Notes under the pieces: model-generated
Told to the model about the DNA's origin: nothing
The model's input: only the letters and a program-made list of their open reading frames with translations
Database searches by the model: none
Program-made: the position numbers and the translations under genes
Part shown: one piece after another, positions 6,850-11,419 of the stretch
Numbering within the stretch: the first letter of the stretch is position 1
How the letters are laid out: each line of letters opens with the position of its first letter
DNA from: an uncultured Clostridia bacterium
GTDB lineage: Bacteria > Bacillota > Clostridia > Christensenellales > CAG-917
Direction of reading: 5' to 3'
Assembly: GCA_947589635.1 (NCBI GenBank)
Contig: CANQCC010000047.1
Location: forward strand, 1 to 11,419
DNA: 11,419 bases

Positions 6850-6982
6850 ACTTAAGCGTATGAAAATAAAATAAAAATAATTCGAGGGTAGAAACAGACA
6901 TAATAGGAAAAGGCAAAGACCGGAAAAATTGGACGAGGAATTTATATTGCCTCAAATCGCGTAACAGGCGGTTTATGCAAAC

Positions 6983-7009
6983 AAAAATGCGGCTTTAAGA
7001 CCGCATTTT
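6983..7009 (-). terminator. Intrinsic terminator of the malic enzyme gene
   Basis: AAAATGCGG (6984-6992) pairs with CCGCATTTT (7001-7009) around an 8-nt loop. On the minus strand the stem ends in five T (6987-6983), 86 nt past the malic enzyme stop. The stem is nearly symmetrical, so it might also act on the plus strand. It separates the malic enzyme gene from the downstream YkvI-like gene, which therefore needs its own promoter within 6850-6983. I see only weak candidates there, such as TATTAT in AT-rich DNA. Confidence 0.8.
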
Positions 7010-7095
7010 GAAATTTGACGCATATATTTTCATTTTCGCAAGGCCTCAATAAGGGCAAGCGCTTTTGGCGCCGCGTCTTAAAGATTGACAAAGGG

Positions 7096-8265
7096 TCAGA
7101 TCCTTGCGACCTTGCTGTCCCTTGCGGCGGCGGCTACGGCGGCGGCTACGGCGGGAGCAACTCTTGGGTCGAACGCCTTGGGAAGGATGTTCGTCTCGGA
7201 AAGCTCGTCGTCGGCGACCAGCGAGGCGAGCGCTTTTGAAGCCGCGATCTGCATCTCGTCGTTGATGTCGCTTGCGCGCACGTCGAGGGCGCCTCTGAAA
7301 ATGCCGGGGAAGGCGAGCACGTTGTTTATCTGATTGGGGAGGTCGCTCCTACCCGTCGCCACTATGCGCGCGCCCGCTTTAAGGGCGAGGGCGGGGTCTA
7401 TCTCGGGCGAGGGATTTGCCATTGCGAACACGATTGGATCCTGCGCCATATGCGAGACCATTTCGGGCTTTAAGACGTCCTTAGCGCTTACGCCTATAAA
7501 CACGTCCGCGCCGTGCGTAGCCTCGAAGAGTCCGCCCTTTATGCCGCGGGGATTTGTGACTTTTGCAAGTTCGCGTTGAGGGGCGTTAAAGGAGGGGGAG
7601 TCTTCGATAATGCCCGCTCTGTCGCAGATGACCAGATCCTCGGCGCCGAGCGCGATGAGGAATTTAGCGATCGCTATGCCCGCGCTGCCCGCGCCGTTTA
7701 TGACTATCTTTGCCTTAGAAACGCTTTTTTTGACTATCTTCAAGGCATTGTGCAGGGCGGCGGCAAGCACTATCGCGGTGCCGTGCTGATCGTCGTGGAA
7801 GACGGGGATGTCGCACAGCTTTTTGAGGCGCGCTTCGACCTCGAAACAGCGCGGAGCGCATATGTCCTCGAGATTTATGCCGCCGAAACTCTTGGAGATG
7901 TTGTAGACGACGTTTACAAACTCGTCCGCATCCTGTGTGGAGACAAGTATGGGGATAGCGTCTATGCCCGCGAACTCCTTGAACAGCACGCATTTGCCCT
8001 CCATGACGGGCATACCTGCGACGGCGCCTATGTTGCCGAGGCCGAGTATTGCCGAGCCGTCCGTTATGACCGCGACGGTGTTGTGACGGCGAGTCAGTTT
8101 ATAGCTTAAATTTTCGTCGCGCTGTATCGCGAGGCAAGGCTCCGCGACTCCGGGAGTGTAGGCGAGGGATAGCGAATCCTTGTCGCATACCTTTACGCGG
8201 GACGCCGTTTCAAGCTTTCCCGCCCATTCGAAGTGTTTTTTAAGAGATTCCGACCTGTAATCCAT
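7096..8265 (-). CDS. Malic enzyme, NAD(P)-dependent malate dehydrogenase (decarboxylating)
   Basis: Oxidatively decarboxylates malate to pyruvate and CO2 in the cytoplasm. It has 389 residues, the short bacterial form without a phosphotransacetylase domain. SLAYTPGVAEPC (residues 33-44) has the catalytic Tyr36, and MEGKCVLFK (88-96) has the general-base Lys91. LEDI (132-135) and FHDDQHGTA (156-164) supply the divalent-metal acids Glu133/Asp134 and Asp158/Asp159. NGAGSAGIA (190-198) is the dinucleotide-binding loop, and an Asp follows at 215 in ICDRAG, which leans towards NAD. The Ala-rich C-terminus is normal for the family. GAGG (8274-8271) sits 5 nt before the ATG. It is divergent from the fumarase operon across 111 bp and would consume fumarase's product. 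I leave the symbol blank because short malic enzymes carry several names. Confidence 0.95.
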   Translation of the reverse strand: MDYRSESLKKHFEWAGKLETASRVKVCDKDSLSLAYTPGVAEPCLAIQRDENLSYKLTRRHNTVAVITDGSAILGLGNIGAVAGMPVMEGKCVLFKEFAGIDAIPILVSTQDADEFVNVVYNISKSFGGINLEDICAPRCFEVEARLKKLCDIPVFHDDQHGTAIVLAAALHNALKIVKKSVSKAKIVINGAGSAGIAIAKFLIALGAEDLVICDRAGIIEDSPSFNAPQRELAKVTNPRGIKGGLFEATHGADVFIGVSAKDVLKPEMVSHMAQDPIVFAMANPSPEIDPALALKAGARIVATGRSDLPNQINNVLAFPGIFRGALDVRASDINDEMQIAASKALASLVADDELSETNILPKAFDPRVAPAVAAAVAAAARDSKVARI

Positions 8266-8294
8266 AACTACCTCATTCGGGTTTTGACGATGTC

Positions 8295-8323
8295 ATTTTA
8301 CTACTTTTTTATTATTTGCACAA
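8295..8323 (-). promoter_or_regulatory. Candidate promoter of the malic enzyme gene
   Basis: Read on the minus strand: TTGTGC (8323-8318), a 17-bp spacer and TAAAAT (8300-8295). The -10 is good and the -35 matches only in its TTG. The predicted leader is about 25 nt and contains the ribosome binding site. Another -35-like box, TTGAAC, lies slightly upstream. Confidence 0.5.
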
Positions 8324-8330
8324 CTCCTTG

Positions 8331-8370
8331 TTCAAAAGTCTTGAAAAGACGGCGCAAAATAGTTTATAAT
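8331..8370 (+). promoter_or_regulatory. Fumarase operon promoter with overlapping inverted repeats
   Basis: TTGAAA (8341-8346), an 18-bp spacer and a perfect TATAAT (8365-8370). The expected transcription start is 7 nt past the -10 box, at 8377, which is the A of the fumarase alpha ATG. Two small inverted repeats overlap the -35: TTCAA (8331-8335) with TTGAA (8341-8345), and GTCTT (8338-8342) with AAGAC (8346-8350). They are operator-like in size, but the regulator is unknown. Confidence 0.75.
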
Positions 8371-8376
8371 CTCGGT

Positions 8377-9213
8377 ATGAGACAAATACGTTTTGACGAA
8401 ATAGTTGACGCCGTAAGCGGGCTTGCGGCGGCGTGCGTAAGATTGAGCGCGTCCGCAAAGCGCGCTATGGCTGCCGCGTGCGAGCGCGAGGAGTGCGCCT
8501 ATGCCAAGGCGGCGCTCGACATGCTTATAAAAAATGCGGAACTTGCCGAGAGCGAGCGCTTGCCCGTGTGTCAGGATACGGGAATGGCGTGCGTGTTTGT
8601 AAAACTCGGGCAGGACGTGCACATCGAGGGCGGTCTACTTAAGGACGCCGTGGACGAGGGCGTGCGCAGAGGATACGCAAAATACGGCTGCAGGGCCAGC
8701 GTGCTCGATCCTATCACGCGCGTGAACACGGGTGACAACACTCCCGCCATACTGCATGTGGAGCTTGTCAAGGGCGACAGGATGGAAATTACGCTGCTGC
8801 CAAAGGGCTTCGGCAGCGAGAACATGTCTAAACTTTATATGTTGACTCCCGCCGAGGGCATAGAGGGCGTAAAGCGCTCAGTGATCGCCGCGGTCAAGGC
8901 GGCCGGGGCAAATCCCTGCCCACCTATCGTGGTGGGCGTGGGCATAGGCGGCACCGCGGAAAGAGCTATGCTGACCGCAAAAGAACAGCTGCTTCGGGAG
9001 GTCGGACAGCCAAGCGAGGACGCATTTCTTGCAGACCTCGAAAGGCAATTGCTTGACGACATCAACGCGCTTAAGATAGGCGCGCAGGGCTTTGGCGGGG
9101 GCAACACCGCGCTTGCCGTGCACATAGGCAAATATCCTACGCACATCGCAAGCCTTCCCGTCGCCGTAAACATCCAATGCAACGCCGTTAGGCTTGAAAG
9201 GACGGTGCTTTGA
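8377..9213 (+). CDS. Fumarate hydratase, alpha subunit (class I, Fe-S type, split form)
   Basis: N-terminal half of the oxygen-sensitive [4Fe-4S] fumarase, split into two genes as in many anaerobes. With the beta subunit it interconverts fumarate and malate. It has 278 residues. The three cluster cysteines sit in their family contexts: PVCQDTG (Cys65), GANPCPP (Cys181) and NIQCNAVR (Cys268). NTGDNTPA (117-124) and LLPKGFGSENMS (140-151) are also typical. L-tartrate dehydratase alpha subunits look similar, and substrate cannot be settled by motif alone; the malic enzyme next door favours fumarase. The start MRQIRFDEIVDAV aligns with normal family N-termini. No Shine-Dalgarno precedes it, and the promoter geometry implies a leaderless mRNA. 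Its TGA overlaps the beta-subunit ATG by one base. Confidence 0.95.
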   Translation: MRQIRFDEIVDAVSGLAAACVRLSASAKRAMAAACEREECAYAKAALDMLIKNAELAESERLPVCQDTGMACVFVKLGQDVHIEGGLLKDAVDEGVRRGYAKYGCRASVLDPITRVNTGDNTPAILHVELVKGDRMEITLLPKGFGSENMSKLYMLTPAEGIEGVKRSVIAAVKAAGANPCPPIVVGVGIGGTAERAMLTAKEQLLREVGQPSEDAFLADLERQLLDDINALKIGAQGFGGGNTALAVHIGKYPTHIASLPVAVNIQCNAVRLERTVL

Positions 9214-9737
9214 TGGACGCGAAAATTTTGAATTTACCTTGCAATAAAGAGGCGCTCGCGGGACTCAAAGCGGGCGAATATGTGTTGATATGCGGCACGC
9301 TGTACACGGGAAGAGACGCTGCGCATAAGCGAATCCTGGACGCCATCCAAAGCGGAGCTCCGCTGCCGTTCGGACTTGAGGGGCAGGGGATATACTATGT
9401 GGGACCTTGCAAAAAGGACGGGAAGATAATCTCGGCGGGGCCTACGACGTCTTACAGAATGGATGGGTATGCGCCCGAACTCTACGCGCGCGGAGTGGCA
9501 GTCACCATTGGCAAGGGGGACAGAAGCGACGAAGTGCGCAATGCGATAAAAAATTTCGGCGGAGTATATCTTGCGGCGACAGGCGGCGCGGGCGCGCTGT
9601 ACGCAAAGGCGATAACAAGTTGCGAGGTCGTGGCGTACGACGACCTCGGGACGGAGGCAGTACACCGCCTCCGGGTGGAAAATTTCCCCGCGATCGTCGC
9701 GATCGACAGCGAAGGCAACAGCATTTACGAGAGGTGA
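9213..9737 (+). CDS. Fumarate hydratase, beta subunit (class I, split form)
   Basis: The 174-residue C-terminal half of class I fumarase, a swivelling domain that supplies substrate and catalytic residues to the cluster held by the alpha subunit. Family motifs are GTLYTGRDAAHKR (28-40), YYVGP (61-65), SAGPTTSYRMDGY (74-86), IGKGDRS (99-105) and ATGGAGALY (122-130). The length is normal. The ATG at 9213 shares its A with the alpha stop (TGATG), which indicates translational coupling; AAAGGA lies about 10 nt upstream. A TTG three bases earlier is a less likely start. The tartrate dehydratase beta alternative is as for the alpha subunit. Confidence 0.95.
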   Translation: MDAKILNLPCNKEALAGLKAGEYVLICGTLYTGRDAAHKRILDAIQSGAPLPFGLEGQGIYYVGPCKKDGKIISAGPTTSYRMDGYAPELYARGVAVTIGKGDRSDEVRNAIKNFGGVYLAATGGAGALYAKAITSCEVVAYDDLGTEAVHRLRVENFPAIVAIDSEGNSIYER

Positions 9738-9740
9738 AAA

Positions 9741-10415
9741 ATGCGATATAAAGAGGTGCGCAGCGCGGACGACGTCTGCGAACTTGTCGAAGAATTGGGA
9801 TTTTTGCCATTTTTTGCCAACGATATAGAGGGTTTTTCTATCGAGGAACGCTGCCCGAAGGAACTTTGGTTTTCGGACGTCGAGGGACCTTGGGAGTGGA
9901 AAGGCCCCGTCATCAAAAAGTGCGCCGCCCTTTACGGCAAGCTGTTTTGCGGCAAGGCGGGCTACGTAAGCAAAGAGTGGCTGCCGCATTTTGCCAACTT
10001 CAGGCGGGACGGCTATGACTACGACTCCCGCGAGGACGAGGGTCTGACGCTTGCAAAAGATTCCTACATATTTAACACCGTGAAGAGCGAGGGCAGGGTG
10101 ATATCGCGCCGTCTCAAGCAGCTTTGCAACTACCGCGAGGGAGGCAATAAGGGCTTTGATACGGTCATGACCCGCCTGCAAGCGCAGACCTATATCTGCG
10201 TGAGCGACTTCGTCTACGACCGCGACAAGCACGGCAAACCCTACGGCTGGGGAGTCGCGGAATACTCCACGCCCGAAGCGCTGTTCGGCGAGGATAGCGT
10301 ACGCAGCGCCTACAAATTCAAGCCCGAAAAGTCCCGCGAACTTATCTTCGACCACTTAAAAACCATCCTCCCAAACGCGAGCGAACTCCAGATCAACAAA
10401 TTGCTTGGAATTTGA
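9741..10415 (+). CDS. AlkZ-related (winged-helix-like) protein, function uncertain
   Basis: A 224-residue soluble protein. I recognise the pattern from conserved Firmicutes proteins that are labelled AlkZ-related after the DNA glycosylase family, though this is a memory-based match and none of it is an enzyme assay. Landmarks are LGFLPFF (19-25), GFSIEE (31-36), ELWFSDVEGPWEWKGP (41-56), YGKLFCGKAGYVS (65-77), FDTVMTRLQAQTY (139-151), and KPYGWGVAEYSTPE (166-179). No signal peptide or membrane segment is present. AGGTG (9732-9736) precedes the ATG, which starts 3 nt after the fumarase beta stop, so it belongs to the fumarase operon. A link between fumarase and a DNA-repair-like protein is not obvious. 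It could be a metabolic passenger or act on something other than DNA. Confidence 0.85.
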   Translation: MRYKEVRSADDVCELVEELGFLPFFANDIEGFSIEERCPKELWFSDVEGPWEWKGPVIKKCAALYGKLFCGKAGYVSKEWLPHFANFRRDGYDYDSREDEGLTLAKDSYIFNTVKSEGRVISRRLKQLCNYREGGNKGFDTVMTRLQAQTYICVSDFVYDRDKHGKPYGWGVAEYSTPEALFGEDSVRSAYKFKPEKSRELIFDHLKTILPNASELQINKLLGI

Positions 10416-10472
10416 ATTTATTCGAAACTGGAATTTGCCCGGAATTTGAAAGTCTCCCGCAATCTGAAACGA
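10407..10472 (+). repeat. Short degenerate GGAATTTG direct repeats at the 3' end of the operon
   Basis: GGAATTTG occurs at 10407, 10430 and 10441, and the relative GCAATCTG at 10459. CCCGGAATTTGAAAGT (10438-10453) and CCCGCAATCTGAAACG (10457-10472) form the best pair. The first copy contains the stop codon of the AlkZ-related gene. Spacing is irregular, so this looks like local duplication and decay. Confidence 0.4.
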
Positions 10473-10526
10473 TCGCAAAAAACTATCTGAACAATAAAAG
10501 CTTTATATAAAAACCAAATCATAATA

Positions 10527-10549
10527 AAAAACGGCTCGCCGCCGTTTTT
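10527..10549 (+). terminator. Intrinsic terminator of the fumarase operon
   Basis: AAAAACGGC (10527-10535), loop TCGCC, GCCGTTTTT (10541-10549): a GC core of four pairs extended by A-T pairs that end in five T. It lies about 110 nt past the stop of the AlkZ-related gene and, being symmetrical, may work in both directions. Confidence 0.8.
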
Positions 10550-10624
10550 GCATATATGGCATTTTATTCCGACAACTCCCGCATATAAACAGCCTGTTTT
10601 GCTGTGTTATCCCTTTCAAATTGA

Positions 10625-10846
10625 AAAATCTGTTTCCTGCCATGCGTCAATTATCGCTCTTATTTGGATAGTACAAGCGAAATTACAGAAATCAATGAAC
10701 AGATGGCAAAGAATCTTTTCTATCCAACGAGAGATAAATCGGCGTTTATAAAAACCGGTTCAGCTTTTAACGAAGATCATTATAATCATTATTTAGCAGA
10801 TAGGAATAATTATCTAATAAAAAGTTTTCTAGAGCGGATAATGTAA
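10625..10846 (+). pseudogene. AT-rich reading-frame fragment, probable gene remnant
   Basis: The frame is open from 10625 to a TAA at 10844-10846. The clearest part starts at the TTG at 10664 and reads 60 residues (DSTSEITEINEQMAKNLFYP, then an Asn/Tyr-rich segment around NEDHYNHYLADRNNY, ending KSFLERIM). The composition is protein-like and hydrophilic, not a shadow pattern. The 183 bp from 10664 are about 31 per cent GC, far below the neighbouring genes, with AT-rich codons. No ribosome binding site precedes the TTG, and no ATG-started version of useful length exists. I read it as the C-terminal stub of a gene of foreign composition. I do not recognise the family, and it might be non-coding. 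Confidence 0.3.
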
Positions 10847-10906
10847 AAGTATTTTCGTCATAATGACCAGCGCGAATATTGAAAGCGTTTTTTTGCCCGG
10901 GGCTTC

Positions 10907-11419
10907 CTATGCGCGGGAGGGGGCGCGGGTATACTCGGCGGAGTCGGAGCCGAAAGATTTTTGGCGGAATATCTTGTTGATTGTCGAAATCGCCAAGGGG
11001 ATGAAGATGAGGACGCTTACTGCCTCCGCGATGGGGAATGCCGTCCAGAAGCCCTTAAGCCCCATAGAAGTGTACTTGGCAAGCACATAGCCGAGGGGAA
11101 GGAGTATGCCTATCTGGCGCAGCAGGGAGATGAGCATCGCCTTGACGCCGTGGCCTACCGCGTTGAACATCGCTATCATTATGACTCCGAATGCGGCGGG
11201 GACGAAGCACACGGAGCACAGTCTGAGCGCCTCGCAGCCCACTGACATCCTTAGGGCGTTGTCTCCCACCGAAAACAGTTTGAGCAGCACGCCGGGCATG
11301 GCGTGGAAGAGCGCCATGACGACAAACATATACGCGAATGCGATCAGCATGGCATATCTGAAAGTCTTGTCGAAGCGCTGTCTGTTGCCCGCGCCGTAGT
11401 TGTAGCCCATTATGGGGAT
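10907..11419 (-). CDS. MATE family efflux transporter (partial, N-terminus off the right edge)
   Basis: The C-terminal 170 residues of a multidrug and toxin extrusion transporter, an inner-membrane cation-coupled exporter with 12 helices in a full length of about 450 residues. The visible part opens with IPIMGYNYGAGNRQRFDKTFRYA, the conserved PxxGYNYGA motif at the start of the C-terminal half's later helices (given here as its key residues IPIMGYNYGAGN). Hydrophobic segments follow at about 24-45, 62-85, 94-116 and 126-147 of the visible part. The protein ends in a short basic Ser/Ala tail at a TAG (10909-10907). The start and promoter are outside the window. The substrate cannot be predicted. 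Confidence 0.92.
   Translation of the reverse strand: MPIMGYNYGAGNRQRFDKTFRYAMLIAFAYMFVVMALFHAMPGVLLKLFSVGDNALRMSVGCEALRLCSVCFVPAAFGVIMIAMFNAVGHGVKAMLISLLRQIGILLPLGYVLAKYTSMGLKGFWTAFPIAEAVSVLIFIPLAISTINKIFRQKSFGSDSAEYTRAPSRA

Larger units (their letters stand above)
10416..10906. other. Long intergenic region with AT-rich segment
   Basis: A 491-bp gap between the AlkZ-related gene and the end of the MATE gene. It holds the GGAATTTG repeats, the operon terminator, and then from about 10551 clearly AT-richer DNA with one plausible gene fragment. A perfect 11-nt inverted repeat GTCAT-A-ATGAC lies at 10857-10867. I see no intact gene, no RNA gene and no convincing terminator for the MATE gene. 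Confidence 0.5.

Noticed and set aside
7123..7152. 12-bp tandem repeat (GGCGGCGGCTAC twice)
   Set aside because: It encodes the Ala/Val-rich C-terminus normal for malic enzymes, so it is low-complexity coding DNA.
9234..10355. 373-residue open frame on the minus strand
   Set aside because: It lies antisense to fumarase beta and the AlkZ-related gene, both with strong family motifs. Its translation has no recognisable domain and no ribosome binding site context.
10895..10903. GCCCGGGGC next to seven T as a terminator for the MATE gene
   Set aside because: The stem is four pairs with a one-base loop, and on the MATE coding strand it is followed by A, not T.

Overview
The window looks like a chromosomal stretch from an anaerobic Bacillota, most likely a Clostridia-type gut bacterium. 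This rests on the gene families: a two-subunit oxygen-sensitive [4Fe-4S] fumarase, a short malic enzyme, a YkvI-like transporter, an AlkZ-related protein and a MATE pump. It also rests on the GGAGG-type ribosome binding sites and GC-moderate coding DNA. No phage, insertion sequence, CRISPR array, rRNA or tRNA is visible. The species cannot be named from the sequence.

Layout. (1) 1-1817, minus strand: asd followed by dapA with an ATGA overlap, the entry to the diaminopimelate/lysine branch; dapA runs off the left edge. (2) 1818-2230: a 413-bp divergent spacer with a 26-nt alternating purine-pyrimidine tract, a very AT-rich block and a strong sigma-70-type promoter pointing right. (3) 2231-5801, plus strand: a tightly packed three-gene operon of unknown function. 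It encodes a six-segment membrane protein with a polylysine tail, a 592-residue TPR protein with a polyacidic insert, and a 219-residue helical protein ending in a Cys/Asp/His tail. An intrinsic terminator follows. (4) 5584-6849, minus strand: a YkvI-like transporter gene whose frame runs through that terminator and 218 bp into the 3' end of the convergent operon. (5) 7096-8265, minus: malic enzyme, with a terminator behind it. (6) 8377-10415, plus: fumarase alpha, fumarase beta and an AlkZ-related protein, then a terminator. (7) 10551-10862: AT-rich DNA holding a probable gene fragment. (8) 10907-11419, minus: the C-terminal part of a MATE transporter that enters from the right edge.

How the genes fit together. 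Fumarase makes malate from fumarate, and the divergently transcribed malic enzyme turns malate into pyruvate, so the two transcription units form a fumarate-to-pyruvate module around a 111-bp shared control region. asd and dapA are consecutive biosynthetic steps.

The most novel material is the 2231-5801 operon and its collision with the YkvI-like gene. The Cys/Asp/His tail contains a perfect 12-residue tandem duplication whose four nucleotide differences are all synonymous, which is evidence that the peptide is selected. The opposing transporter frame would read the same DNA as an Arg/Asn/His-rich tail. A single -1 slip on an A7 run in the transporter gene would instead end it at 5807, just clear of the operon. 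The fumarase operon also appears to be leaderless: its best promoter places the transcription start on the A of the ATG.
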